Source: Hermatobates lingyangjiaoensis
Taxonomy: Eukaryota; Arthropoda; Insecta; Hemiptera; Hermatobatidae
Assembly (NCBI GenBank): GCA_026182355.1
Contig: JAPFBL010000007.1
Coordinates: forward strand, 2,046,001 to 2,110,000
Length of the DNA: 64,000 nt
Direction of reading: 5' to 3'
This document shows, one piece after another, positions 37,284 through 50,352 of this stretch. The position numbers were made by a program, and so were the translations under genes. How positions within the stretch are numbered: position 1 is the first letter of the stretch; each line of letters opens with the position of its first letter. The notes under the pieces are model-generated. The model saw nothing but the letters and a program-made list of their open reading frames with translations, had not been told where the DNA came from and did no database searches.

Positions 37284-38530
37284 TTCCAGGCGAATTGAAA
37301 CATCCAACATTGATTCTGTTGGGCAAACCCGGACGGGAACCCTCAGAAGAAATTACCAAAAGAGGGAAAAGTCTTAGAGCGACTAATGATTGATCGCATA
37401 CTGCATCACCTAAGAAGTAGCAGTTACTTGAGTAATCGTCAACTGGGATTTACTCCACAGAGAAGCAATGGAAACGTAATAATGAAAGTGAAGTATTTAA
37501 TTAAGAGCAGTGGAAGGAGCAGTTGACACAGATTGGTGATCGACTATTCCGAGACAAGTACAATCTGCGAAGTGTCTTAAAAACCTCTATTGATTAGTCA
37601 GGAAGGCTCCATATCTATGCACAACTATCGGTCTTCAAGAAGTGTATGGAAGGACTGCCACCAGGAGTAGGAGTCCCGCTGCGGCTCGTGTTTCTGGAAT
37701 ATCAATTTTGATTCCGTGCTCAAACTGCCATCTATATGTATACGTACGGAGACGACCTGGTGCTCGTAGTGTCATCTATATCCATATATGAATTAGAAGA
37801 AAGTAGTAATAGTACCATGCTTCTAATAAACAACAAATTTACTCTATCCAACTCAAAAGTACTGTTCTTCAAAAGAAAATGAACAGCAGATCAAAAGGAT
37901 GCGTACTTAAATAATGGTAAAATAGAACGGTACAAAAACTGTAATACTAGGGCGTAACATCAATTTATAGATACAATTTAAACTGTCATGTTAATACAGT
38001 GTGAGAAGGAAAGTCTTTGAATAGTAAACGTTCCTTGACGTTCAACAAAGCGAGGGTCTCACCAGTGAGGCCCTCAGGACAACCTACACTTGTGTGATAG
38101 AGCCAATTATAACGTACGCTGTACCAGTCTGGTTGAAAGCCCCGCAGAAAAAGTTTGTAAACCACAACCAATAAATGACTGATGGCACAGTGAAATGTTT
38201 TCGAACCATATCGTAGGAGGCCGCCACAGTTGTGGCAAATATTTATCAGATTGTAACGAAACTAAAAGAGCATAGTCATTTGTATCACCCTAAGAAATTA
38301 GAATCAGATGGCGCAGACGATTATGAGAAAGCAGTTGGGTTCACATAATGGCTGCACTCTATCACGGACTTAACATTTGTCACATCAAGGAGGGCGGTGC
38401 GGGCTATGAGTTTTATACAGACGGCAGTAAAATATCTGGTGGGACTGGTTACACCAATGTACATTTGTGGTGAATCACATTTGAAGTTCACAAATGGTCG
38501 AAAGTAAGAAATCCCGACAAAAACTACCCA
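37284..38530 (+). pseudogene. LINE ORF2 fossil: reverse transcriptase and RNase H
   Basis: In broken frames: FPGELKHPTLILLGKPG, then GKVLERLMIDRILHHL and LSNRQLGFTPQRS (RT blocks 1-3), TYGDDLVLVV with the catalytic YGDD at 37745-37756, EALRTTYTCVIEPIITYAVP-VW (thumb region) and GYEFYTDGSKISGG (RNase H, D at 38420). The order and the RNase H point to an R1/I/Jockey-like non-LTR retrotransposon. Both ends are missing and many stops are present. One fossil, not a gene. Confidence 0.82.
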
Positions 38531-39802
38531 CATGCTGCTTGCTCTCTCTCTCCCCAAATAATGCCTTTTACAATAAAGTCCTTTTCTTCCATCTCATCTG
38601 TTGGTATGCAATTGCTAAACTCTCCACATCACTTCTATATATTTTAAATTAAAATCATTAGAGTGTTCACATCGCATTGCTCTAATAAACATCTTAGATT
38701 AAACATTTATTAATTTCCAAACAAACCAATTAAATTGTAAATTTAAAAAAATGTAGTTTATTAATATTATTAAAATTGGTTTATTATATTTTTATAGTTT
38801 CTTGCAAATGATAATCAAAGCAAATGAAGTATATAATAGGTCCAAATTAATAACATCTGATTTCAAGCCGGCAATTTATTGTCAATTAGAAATACTACAA
38901 ACAACTCTGAAACAAATATCTCCACAGAATATCAATACCAGAAAAGAAAAACACAAAAAGCAACAGACAAACAAACTAAAGGAAAACCAAAAGGCACTGT
39001 GTTATTGTTTTTGTAACAGAAGTGTTAGTAACATTTTTACTTTGATAAAAGTAAAAATGTAAAAATTGTTTTAGGGCTAAAAACAATTTGAAAGATTAGG
39101 GATACTACAAATAACTCTAGGAGAATCAAAAATCGACAATTTTGCTTACTCTGTTTTTGTTTCTGGTATTTGATATTCAGTGGAGGTATTTCTGTTAGAG
39201 TTGTTTATAATATCACTAATTTTCAATAAATTGTTTTTCAATAATGCATTTTCGATTTGAAATCAAATGTTAATTATTTGGGCCTAATTGTCGGTAACTA
39301 AATTAGTGTTTTGAACAAACAGTTCTCTATATCAATATATAACCAAGTACGTAAACTCTGCTTCGCCTCATTGGTAACATATTACATTATATATTTATTT
39401 AACTGCAATTTTAATTAAAGTATAGTCGATTCAAACTGATTTTGAAAAGGACAACACGGTGAGTCCAAGAACAACACATGACAGGCTCAATATAGTCGGT
39501 AATAGAACTTCCTACCACTTAGCCTGCGGATTAGCGCGAGCCCACGAATAGAACTTTAGAATTTAGCATTTATATTGAATCACAGCCACCACTGAGGGAG
39601 GCCAACACCGTATGACGGTCTCACCGACCAATCCAAGGGACTGACCATACCGAGCCGTAATGGCTTTTAGTCACACACCTCGCATATCAAAGTCTACTAA
39701 TTTCACCTTTGGAGAAAATGACTTACTTGGCTATTTTATAGTCCCTTAGATTTAACCAGAAGACATCGCCTTTTTGTAGATGAAAACCTCCTGGATACTA
39801 AG

Positions 39803-41609
39803 AGGTCCATCCTACAAAAGTATCAGAGCAGAGGGACTCCTGATATAGGCTTTTTGAATATTACCCAATATCCTGACATATATTGTATTGAGATTCTTAC
39901 ACATTACAAGGTCTACCCTACAAAAGTATCAGAGCAGAGGGACTCCTGATATAGGCTTTTTGAATATTACCCAATATCCTGACATATATTGTATTGAGAT
40001 TCTTACACATTACAAGGTCTACCCTACAAAAGTATCAGAGCAGAGGGACTCCTGATATAGGCTTTTTGAATATTACCCAATATCCTGACATATATTGTAT
40101 TGAGATTCTTACACATTACAGGGTCTACCCTACAAAAGTATCAGAGCAGAGGGACTCCTGATATAGGCTTTTTGAATATTACCCAATATCCTGACATATA
40201 TTGTATTGAGATTCTTACACATTACAAGGTCTACCCTACAAAAGTATCAGAGCAGAGGGACTCCTGATATAGGCTTTTTGAATATTACCCAATATCCTGA
40301 CATATATTGTATTGAGATTCTTACACATTACAGGGTCTACCCTACAAAAGTATCAGAGCAGAGGGACTCCTGATATAGGCTTTTTGAATATTACCCAATA
40401 TCCTGACATATATTGTATTGAGATTCTTACACATTACAAGGTCTACCCTACAAAAGTATCAGAGCAGAGGGACTCCTGATATAGGCTTTTTGAATATTAC
40501 CCAATATCCTGACATATATTGTATTGAGATTCTTACACATTACAAGGTCTACCCTACAAAAGTATCAGAGCAGAGGGACTCCTGATATAGGCTTTTTGAA
40601 TATTACCAATATCCTGACATATATTGTATTGAGATTCTTACACATTACAGCGTCTACCCTACAAAAGTATCAGAGCAGAGGGACTCCTGATATAGGCTTT
40701 TTGAATATTACCCAATATCCTGACATATATTGTATTGAGATTCTTACACATTACAGGGTCTACCCTACAAAAGTATCAGAGCAGAGGGACTCCTGATATA
40801 GGCTTTTTGAATATTACCCAATATCCTGACATATATTGTATTGAGATTCTTACACATTACAGGGTCTACCCTACAAAAGTATCAGAGCAGAGGGACTCCT
40901 GATATAGGCTTTTTGAATATTACCCAATATCCTGACATATATTGTATTGAGATTCTTACACATTACAGGGTCTACCCTACAAAAGTATCAGAGCAGAGGG
41001 ACTCCTGATATAGGCTTTTTGAATATTACCCAATATCCTGACATATATTGTATTGAGATTCTTACACATTACAAGGTCTACCCTACAAAAGTATCAGAGC
41101 AGAGGGACTCCTGATATAGGCTTTTTGAATATTACCAATATCCTGACATATATTGTATTGAGATTCTTACACATTACAGCGTCTACCCTACAAAAGTATC
41201 AGAGCAGAGGGACTCCTAATATAGGCTTTTTGAATATTACCCAATATCCTGACATATATTGTATTGAGATTCTTACACATTACAGGGTCTACCCTACAAA
41301 AGTATCAGAGTAGAGGGACTCCTGATATAGGCTTTTTGAATATTACCCAATATCCTGACATATATTGTATTGAGATTCTTACACATTACAGGGTCTACCC
41401 TACAAAAGTATCAGAGCAGAGGGACTCCTGATATAGGCTTTTTGAATATTACCCAATATCCTGACATATATTGAGCTTCTTACACATTACAGCGTCTACC
41501 CTACAAAAGTATCAGAGCAGAGGGACTCCTGATATAGGCTTTTTGAATATTACCCAATATCCTGACATATATTGAGCTTCTTACACATTACAGCGTCTAC
41601 CCTACAAAA
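39803..41609. repeat. 106-bp satellite, 17 full units
   Basis: Head-to-tail units starting CCTACAAAAGTATCAGAGC at 39811, 39917, 40023, 40129, 40235, 40341, 40447, 40553, 40658, 40764, 40870, 40976, 41082, 41187, 41293, 41399 and 41500, with a stub at 41601. Units are nearly identical. Two are 105 bp (one C lost, 40553 and 41082) and the last two 101 bp (GTATT lost). A junction word alternates among CAAGG, CAGGG and CAGCG. Short open frames across it come from the repeat, since 106 is not a multiple of three. Confidence 0.97.
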
Positions 41610-42172
41610 ACCAATGGTCACTGAGAACGAGGGCGTCCTCGAAGGTAAACCCTGAAACCACTTAAAACACTTACCTGTCAGCATTTTGAACAAAAACTTA
41701 ATCCACTTAAATATCTCTTTATTATTTATAAAAATGAGGTAATTATCAGAGCAAGAACCGAATGAAACAATTACTTAACGAACTATACTTCGAAGTGCAG
41801 TACACGTCAAGTAAATATATAAAAAGAGATAAAGGAGTACAAATGTATTCAGCCCGATATAAAAAAGGCTTTGTAAATTTAAATACTTATATTTCTCTAT
41901 AATCTCAGCACTATATCGTCATCAGGCGAATTTGAGGATAAACAGGAGAGAAAAAGGAAAGGAGTTACAGACTGTTACAAATCGATACTCTTATAACCTA
42001 ATTACAACCACCTCTAACTTACGTCTTAACCTTGAATTAGATTACTAACTTGCTAACTTCCTAGACTAAATTAAATTACTTACTTACTAAGTGACAACAT
42101 ACTATTTCTCAATTATTAATTAAAGAGAATAAGACACATGATAATAATTTAAAAAATACTCTAAAAAAAAGA

Positions 42173-42436
42173 ATGTTCCTCGTTCAAAGCAAGCCGTATG
42201 ACGATTCATGCAAATGCTCTGCTCAGTTGAAGACAAGTCGACACAAAAAGCATGACATTGAGCACAACCTGATAGAGGCAGTACAGGCGGCCATTAGCAT
42301 GGATAGGGTACGAAGTATGGTTAGTAGGAGTGAAGGGACTGGGGTCAGTAATAAGACAGGTTTGACACCTACGGCGTCCGCATCATTCCATTCCCTCAAT
42401 GACAGACTTGTGAAAGCCTTTCATTTCGACATTTAA
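42173..42436 (+). other. Unrecognised open frame, partly repeated at 19.6 kb
   Basis: 87 codons, starting MFLVQSKPYDDSCKCSAQ and ending VKAFHFDI. Its 3' part resembles 19570-19640. A C/T-rich stretch (42590-42640) and a palindrome with hammerhead-like cores follow, so it may be the end of a PLE reading frame. Not assigned. Confidence 0.3.
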
Positions 42437-42816
42437 GTTTACATAAAACCTACCAATACTCAACGGCACCTCCATTGTATTACTTGCTACCCCCTCATGT
42501 TATGCTGCTTATTCACTTTATTATTGTTATTACATACTGCTATTATTATTTATATGATTACGCCTTGCTTCATCTTGGCCTCACATCTCGTTTCCTTTCT
42601 TTTTTCTCATTGTTTTTCTCTCCTTATCTTCCTCAATCATGACAAAACCATGATTGGTCTTATGGACTAAACATTTGGCAGTCAGCCAAAACTGACCAGC
42701 TAGCAAGCAAGTCGATCTAATTTAATAAAGTCTTGGACTGATAATAATATACTTTATATATATATATATATATATATTCACTGATAAAACGAAATACGAT
42801 CCAAACTGGACACAAT

Positions 42817-43062
42817 ACGAGTTCGAGATTAACAAAGAGCAACACACAAAGTAGGGAAACACACTTACAGACTCAAATTTTCGGGTAATCCGTCTTCAGG
42901 AGAAAAGAGAATGGGAGACCAAGCACGTTGTAGACGCAACGGCAAGTAACCGTTACGGGTTAACGTAACTTCTTTTCTCCTGAAGACGGATTACCCGAAA
43001 ATTTGAGTCTGTAAGTGTGTTTCCCTACTTTGTGTGTTGCTCTTTGTTAATCTCGAACTCGT
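42817..43062. repeat. PLE-type palindrome with hammerhead-like cores in both arms
   Basis: Arms 42817-42908 and 42971-43062 are almost perfectly complementary around a 62-bp spacer. Each arm holds CTC-CTGAAGA-CGG-ATTA-CCC-GAAA-ATTT-GAG, on the minus strand at 42872-42902 and on the plus strand at 42977-43007. Helix I would be CTC/GAG; helix II has one C-C mismatch. (TA)n flanks both sides. The outer arm DNA is clearly related to, but diverged from, that of the 24926 locus. Confidence 0.65.
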
Positions 43063-43088
43063 ATATATATATTTCATTAAACTCATTT

Positions 43089-43475
43089 TGAATTCTTCTT
43101 TTTGTCACTTTTCTAGCTTTTTAATAAATGTTTTGAAGTTTTCTGTTGTATCAAATAACAATTGTCCAAATGTTTTATCTATAATACTCGTCATTATTAA
43201 CACTATTCACTTTTTACAACTAACCAACATTAAACGTTGTAAAAAGTGAATAGTGTTAATAATGACGATTATTGAAGATAAAAACATTTGGACAATTGTT
43301 ATTTGATATATCAGAAAAGTTCAAAACATTAATTAGAAAGCTAGAAAAGTTAAAGAGAAAAGTGACAAAAACAAAAATTCAAAAAAATTTTAATCAACTT
43401 TGTATTGACGAAAATCTGCTCCCTAGTTATACAAATATATCTATACACAAGATTTCACATAAACACATGAAATAA
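43089..43475 (+). pseudogene. Inverted pair of PLE N-terminal coding stubs
   Basis: 43236-43384 codes on the plus strand and 43089-43220 is its reverse copy, around a 15-bp loop. The right frame runs on to 43475 (KFKTLIRKLEKLKRK, then NFNQLCIDENLLPSYTNIS). The lysine-rich helix followed by C-(3-5)-LLPSYTN resembles the N-terminus of Penelope-like proteins, where a similar C-x-NNIIPK phrase occurs; this is from memory. It runs straight into a hammerhead-like motif. Confidence 0.5.
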
Positions 43476-43480
43476 CAATT

Positions 43481-43523
43481 GACTCTGATGAAGACCGCTT
43501 GTTACGGTTGAATGATCTTGGTC
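43481..43523 (+). ncRNA. Hammerhead-like motif
   Basis: CTGATGA core at 43485, ACCG/CGGT helix II, then GAAT (one change from GAAA), GATC, and GAC/GTC for helix I. Closely related to 15305-15347, with the same CCCATTTC-TATTGTGGTTTGATCA downstream and then (TA)n. Confidence 0.5.
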
Positions 43524-43627
43524 TTTTTTTCCCATTTCATATTGTGGTTTGATCATATATATAATAATACTTGAATGTGTTCCTTATCTCGACTACATAT
43601 ATTTATCAATATTCTTCTTTTTTTCGA

Positions 43628-43795
43628 GGTTTGGTCTAGCATCAATAATGCAACACCTTTAAGCCGACATTTCGTCTATATATATATTTTTTTTCAAAAT
43701 AGATATCTGAAGATGTCTAAAAATATAGATGAAACGTCGGCTTAAAGGTGTTGTATTATTGAAGCTAGACCAAACCTCTATAAAAAAGAAAAATA
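43628..43795. repeat. Palindrome with hammerhead-like core
   Basis: GAGGTTTGGTCTAGCATCAA to TTTCGTC is matched in reverse by GAAACGTCGGC to AGACCAAACCTC. The right arm carries CTGAAGA (43707), TCTA/TAGA, GAAACGTC, like 14824-14866. Confidence 0.55.
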
Positions 43796-44199
43796 GTATA
43801 TTATAATACTCACATGAAAATTAAATGGATGTAGCATTTAAGGGATTACGATAAAGTCCCAGTATAGAAACCATAAGACAGAGAGTACTGGAGTTTTTTA
43901 AGAACCTGCTGATGCACCTGTATCGCTCAAGTCAGAATCACAACACTGGACGCACTACACTCCACGTGCCCACTCTAGACGACCTCACAATGTCTAGCTA
44001 TCTTCTGCATAGAGACTTCAGCATAGAAACGGCAACAGTTTGGACAAACGTACCCCCAAACAAAACAATCGGAGAGGGTAAGATGAGGAGAGCGAGGTGG
44101 TCAAGCCATTCGTCTAACTCATCCTTCAAGGACATCCACTAGTGTCCTTCTGAAACAGTACGGCTGGCTGCAGCTCTTCAACTTTGGAGAGCACATACT

Positions 44200-47100
44200 C
44201 GTGAATCATCATGTATGGTAGTTAATTCTTCCTGCGATGTTCTTTTCAGGAAAAGAAAAATGGTTGTATAACTTTAATGTTTATGGACCACACCATATGT
44301 TCTCTTTTGGAGTAACACTAAGGCGGTCACGTGTGATGTGAGGGGTTTCAGAGCCTCACATACGTCGATTAACAAGTCCAGAAACAAGGAAAGTGGTTTA
44401 TCAGAAAACATTTTCATTTATCAGATGCGCCGCTTGTGCAATCACATATTATCATTACATTTCCCTGTGCACATACCCATTCAATTCTTCAATTTTCTTC
44501 ACCATGAAAACATCAAATTCAGTTAATAAATAAATAAACGTTTATTTATTAAATTCTAAATGCAAATGAAACTTGAAGATGTGTAGGGATTTTACAAAAA
44601 CAGCAACACTTTATGTCATATAGTTTCTGATCGATAAATACTGGTAATGGAACTAGGCCTTTATGTGCAGACAGTGCAATATCAACCTACAGCACCTTGG
44701 CATATAAATCCACTGTAAAATAAGGGACGGGTAAGCTATTTATTGACTGACGCAAAATGGTCCAACTAATTACAGCAGTATATCTAAAGCCTAACAGATA
44801 AAACGAATACAAAAAAAACCTTCATTCAATTCTCCAGTATTGACTTTCTTAAAAAAATTACCAGTAATCGAAAAAGCATTCTACTAAGGCATAATATGTT
44901 TTATAGATTCGACTACTTTTTTTAGTGCTTGAAAGTGCTTGAATATTTTATTTGTTTTATACGTGTTAAATATCGAAATTGAAATAGGAAAGGTTAATTA
45001 AATTACTAAACGCAATATGATATAAAAGAGATATTAAACTTACAGTAAACACATTATATTAATACAGAACATAAAATATCCAATTTAACATTCACAACGT
45101 GTACTTTTCAACATCCTCTTATAAAACTCTATAAGCATACCGACTTTCGAACCACCTTCCATATAAAATATCTCACCACCTTGCATGAAAAGAATTTTGT
45201 TGTTGATACTATTTAATGGGAAAATAAGTGATTATTTTTGGATAATCAGAAATAGTGTTAGACTATTAACAGTGTCATGATCTCAATTAATAGTCCTCAA
45301 ATTAAAAGGTTTAAAACAACTCATCTTCAGATGATAAGGCATCCTACGAAGACGGAGAGCAAACGCCAGAGTGAATATAGCTCCCAATTAATCTAACCTT
45401 AATGTAATCCCAGTAAACATTTTTTTTCTTTTTAAAAATTTGAGAACATATGAAACGAGTTGTATTATTAATGACAAAAAAAAAAGCTATAACAAATTTA
45501 TTAAGCAAATAAATTAGTTTGTTCAAGCTATTTAAATTTTTTTTTCGTTTCATAAAAAGTTTAAATAAAGTTGTGTTTTAACTTTCCTTGTTTATTCAAT
45601 AAAAAATGTAGGATTGCGTATTATTACATTTGTTGCTAATTTCCAGTGTGTCTGAAGTAAAATACGTATATCAGGAATACTTGGGTTGTGCAATCAGACA
45701 GTATGTTTAACTTGCCCATTGGAAATCGGTCAGTTTTCCAGATTGAAATCAAACTTTTCACTTTACATCAAAACTTTTTCATAGGCAACATGAATCAAAC
45801 AATTTTGAAAACAAAGAAAACTACGAATTATTACATTATAGAACTAAAGTAAACAAAGGCATGAATACATTTATGTATAAATATATAATATTAAAGTAGT
45901 TGAAACTAGACTTTGACGGTTTGACTTGTACTTTTAAAACTGACCGATTACTCATTTGTTTCATTACATGGTTGATATCTTATCAAGATTTATAAATACA
46001 TGAAACATAAACCTCAATAAACACGTGAAATATAAGACAAGGTCTGAAAGTAACGGTTCTAGCTAGTCTTATCATAAGTATGTGTACATGAATATCTATG
46101 AAATTATATATTAATCAATACTATAAATAATTTTATGGTACAGATTTTCACTTGTTTTGAAACTTTGGTAGAATGTAAAATTATAGGAATAATAGCTTTA
46201 TTTATCAGTTTTAATTGTTCACCTACTGTGGTGAAATTTTTCTCCAGTCTGCTTGTGACGACAAACAGCCGTTCGAAATATCGACTACTGAAAGCTTTTT
46301 TTGTTCTGTTGTGTTCAGTGGTGATAAGTTACTTTAGCCGTATTTCATTTATTCCAACATATATCAACGTTTAAAAGAGAGTAAGATATTCAGAATACTG
46401 ACTAATATTCCTTTCGATTAATAGTGTGACTGACAAAGACCAGTTGTTTTGGTCGAATGATCTTCGTCCTACTTCTTATTGTGGTTTAGAGACATAGACT
46501 TTGACATTGGCAAATAATTTTCAAAGACCAACGTTTTTTTTTTTTTAATTTATGACATATTCAGGGCTGAGAAACACATCTGTCATGTACACTTGTTTTT
46601 ACATTATTCTGTATTACGTATAGGTTTAACCAAGAAGATGTTTTAAAATAAAAAAGAATCATTGACGCTAGTTGGTGTTTGAAAATTATTTGACCATAAA
46701 TCTGATAATCCTTTATAAAATAAATGATAAGAATATTGCGTTAGAGATTCAACTATTTGGTTATAGATACAGTTCATTAAAATGAAACACTCACACACAC
46801 ACATAAGAAAGACTTAACTTTAAAGTCCCAAATTAACTAATTTAACCGCAATAAAATACATTTTAAGCATTGGTCTTTCCTTACTTGTGTATCTCTACTC
46901 GTATTGAACTATTTCTGTCTGTTTCGAATCGTTTCTTCAAAGTATATATAAAAGTTGTATCTGATAATAGTGTAAAAGGACGGAGTAATATACTGTAGTT
47001 GAAGCCCATCAACAGATGTAGCTAAAGAAATAAAATCGGATTTCAACATCAGCTGTGAACATAGTTGAATGATATGGGGCAGCTACGTGTTATTTGGTCA

Positions 47101-47290
47101 AGGTATGACAAAAGTATAGCACAGAGAAATGTTCAGGAGAACAGTAGAGTAACTAAATATCTTAGGGAATTGATAATGGAATAGTGGTATTGGTCAATCA
47201 ATGAAAGGGACAGATAAATACATCTCATGGTCAAATTATAGGGATATATGAAATCGTTTCATTATTTTAGATAAAAAAATCGTAGATACA
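44200..47290. other. Mostly unrecognised AT-rich DNA
   Basis: No supported gene. It holds hammerhead-like strings at 46252-46285 (GTGACGA...AAC/GTT...GAAATATC) and 46425-46472. Confidence 0.4.
46425..46472 (+). ncRNA. Hammerhead-like motif, degenerate
   Basis: CTGACAA (one base off CUGANGA), GACC/GGTC perfect helix II, GAAT, GATC, then CTTCTTATTGTGGTTT as after the 15305 and 43481 motifs. A decayed relative. Confidence 0.4.
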
Positions 47291-47469
47291 ATGGATTTTT
47301 AGCAACAACGAAGTGATAAACTTTTGAGGTAAGTGAATTTGAAACAGACAACATGGAGGAAAGTATGGAAAGAAAGAAAGTTGTTAATGATTGGATTAAG
47401 GTAAGTATAGATATTTAAATGACATACCTGATGAAATAAGTTGTTATTGAAGGGGTCTGATGTCCAAAA

Positions 47470-47760
47470 AAAAAAATTGGTATCTATGAAGGGACCATAT
47501 CTCCCATAGGGTACGACAACCCTTGGGATGAATCGTGGGAGAAGTATGGGGGACAAGGGAGTCACTGGGCATGCTCAGGACAGGCTGAGGATCGATAGGG
47601 AACGGCAAGGCCGCTTACGTCACCGAACATGACCATTCTCACCAAGGGTCCATCCACACCGGCTCAAACAAAGCCCCCGCTACAGTGACGTAATCACTCC
47701 CACCGTAATGTCCGTCTCCCTCAATAGAGTTGGCGGCAGCTTTGTCGGGGTACCTACAAT
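47470..47760 (-). promoter_or_regulatory. GC-rich block with two CRE-like sites; candidate promoter/leader exon
   Basis: A block much richer in G and C than its surroundings. It holds TTACGTCA at 47615-47622 and TGACGTAA at 47686-47693, both one base off the CREB/ATF palindrome and in opposite orientation. On the minus strand CTTG|GTGAGA at 47643 would serve as a donor. The kinesin's first coding exon needs an untranslated exon upstream on this strand, and this is the best-looking place seen for it. No TATA box is evident. The strand and the link to the kinesin are inference. Confidence 0.35.
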
Positions 47761-48062
47761 GGGAAAACATCTATAATGACCTTCACTAGTTGTCTACAAA
47801 GCAAAGAATCTTATCAAATATGTATAACGAAACAAAACAACATATTTTTTTATAAATTAAAATTTTTCAAAATTTATATACGAGTATGAAGAAGTATCAT
47901 AAAAACATTACTCTGTAACTCATTGTTTGAAAATGACGAACCCTGGAACTTAGAAATTTTTCTTCAACACTCTCGTTACTTCGTCTACACACTAAAGTAT
48001 ATTTCCTACAGTTGACATGTTTCAAATGGTGACCATCAATCTTCAGGACATGAACAACTTCT

Positions 48063-48262
48063 TGCGTGAATTTTGTCGTTTACACAAGCAAAGTGAGGAC
48101 AGTGGGTGTTGTTTTTGTAAGTTCAAGATAAGCTGTTTATTAATCCTGAAGGGAGAGTGGCCTCGCTGTTTGGGTGACTGACCACCTGCGAAGGCCCTGC
48201 TTGTTTTCGATTGAAATAACTTTAACATTTTGTTACTATTTTCAATCGGAATATTTAAATTT
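48063..48262. repeat. 200-bp direct repeat, copy 1
   Basis: From GAATTTTGTCGTTTACACAAG to GGAATATTTAAAT it matches 48800-48996 with scattered changes. On the minus strand it can be read as ...AGGHSPFRINKQL, but the second copy is not open, so coding is doubtful. Confidence 0.6.
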
Positions 48263-48799
48263 AGATATTTATTCAAAAACGACCATTCATCTCACAAACA
48301 CAATACACACATGGTCAAATTTACAAAACTTAATTTACTGGACAAAGAGGACCTCAAAAACTTGTATTTCCGTTGAATGTTCGACTTCGAAATTTTGACC
48401 AGATTACAATACTTCATTTCTCTATACTATATACAGAGTAATTGAAAGTTAAAATATACAGGTCAAAAAAAAAACCTACAGGTAAGTAGGTCAAAAAAGG
48501 GGCTCTTATGTACATTACAACTTTTTTAAAAGATATATCAAATTATTTGTCGAAGTCTGTTTGAAACAAAAACTTTACTAAATGTTTCAATGAAAGTGGA
48601 TGCCATTTGGCTATGTCTATCATGCAAACAGACCCGAACTGGTGTTTTGTTTTTATATTTCAAAATTACATATACAAAGTATGAAAAATTCATTATCAAA
48701 TATACATAAATCAAATGAATTCAGTAAAATAAAAAAGTAAAGCGTAGAAACATAATAAACAAATGACCTATGAATTATATATATCTTCGCTAAAAAAAA

Positions 48800-48996
48800 C
48801 GTGAATTTTGTCGTTTACACAAGGACAGTGAGGACGGTGGGGGTTGTTTTTCTAAGTTCAATAAGCTGTTTATTAATCGTGAAGGGAGAGTGGTCTTGCT
48901 GTTTGGGTGACTGACCACCTGCAAAGGCCCTGTTTGTTTATGATACGATTGAAATACCTTTAAAATTTTGTTACTATTTTCAATGGGAATATTTAA
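48800..48996. repeat. 200-bp direct repeat, copy 2
   Basis: Partner of 48063-48262, about 737 bp further on in the same orientation. Shares GTTTGGGTGACTGACCACCT. The origin is unknown. Confidence 0.6.
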
Positions 48997-50193
48997 ATGT
49001 GGCTTCTGTTTTTGAATAACAGTACTTTTACAATTTTGAGTTTGTGGTGGATACTCTCTTTTTTAATTATGTTTGTATTTGTAACCAGCATCCCAAAAAG
49101 AAATCAACAGTTCTTCCCTGTCTTAATATTCCATTATGAGGCGAGGGGTTATCTAATATTATTTTCATAGAAATAGACTTGAATTTGTGAGGGGAGACAT
49201 TCAAAAGAAAGCTGCTTTGTAATTCAGGACAATACATTTCGAAATGGAGTATTTTAATATAAAGTATAGATTGAAAGATTTACATGTAAAAATGACTGCC
49301 GATAAAATAAAAACACAAATCTGGGTTATAAAAAAAAATCAGTTAATAAGTGTAAATACACCACAAGATGGAGCATAGAAAACTCTGAGAGTGCATTTTA
49401 CAAAGTGGGACTCTTATAAGCAGTGCAGGGAGCTGGCCAAGAGGGGACCGAAAAGACAGTAATGCCGCCAGGGCTTGCCGACGAACCTTGTGTCTTGGGG
49501 GCATATAAATGTCCACTAACAGACACCAAACACCACATGAATACTTTTTACTCTATTCGTAGTATGAAGTAACAAGTGTCTTCAAAACAAAAATAATTTT
49601 CTTAGTTTTTTTTTATATATAAATGTTATGTCAAATGCTTTATCTAACTTATTCTAAACAATTTTAAAAATATAATTTTTAATTCGGGAACTTTTGAAGT
49701 CGTTCAAAACGAATTCTACAAAACCTTATTGATAGGTACTTTAGAGTTAGTGATAGGCAATCACGAATGTGTTAACAGGAGTTTTATTAGTATTACTTTT
49801 ACGTCTTATTTACTCATTTTGATGGAAATACTATTACACTATAAAATATTATACTGTAAAGTCGGCAAATAGAAATGTTGAATAGAAAAAAAAAAAGTTT
49901 TTCATGTATACTATATTAGTAAACTATTCTCCACTCCACCTCCGAAATAAATTATGTTCTGCACAAGTTATGTAGCATAGATGATGTCTTGGGACTCAAA
50001 GGAGACTAAATTGCTTAGATTTATTAAACAAATACACAATGGAGTGTGGGATAAACAGGTCATTCAATTACTTAGATTAATTATATGCTGAGTAGAAAAT
50101 ACTCTGGTCTTTAATATTTATGGGAAATATGCTACCTCCTTGGATTTTACGCTTTATAAATTAGGCACATTTCACTCAATCAACTTCTTCCTT

Positions 50194-50242
<49 letters not shown>

Positions 50243-50352
50243 GAATGAAATTACAAAAACAATAGCAATTAACGACATCCAGCTGAACAAATTATGGAAC
50301 AAAATAGAAGGAAAGACAGTAAGCAAACAATCGCTTGGGTATTCCCCTAGAC

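Noticed and set aside
40524..41313. Two similar frames of about 90 codons
   Set aside because: They lie inside the 106-bp satellite and shift frame every unit.
39803..41609. CRISPR array
   Set aside because: Units are contiguous and identical with no variable spacers, in eukaryotic DNA.
43838..44142. Second LINE or host gene
   Set aside because: Only a weak DYDKVP-like phrase with stops; not enough to support a call.
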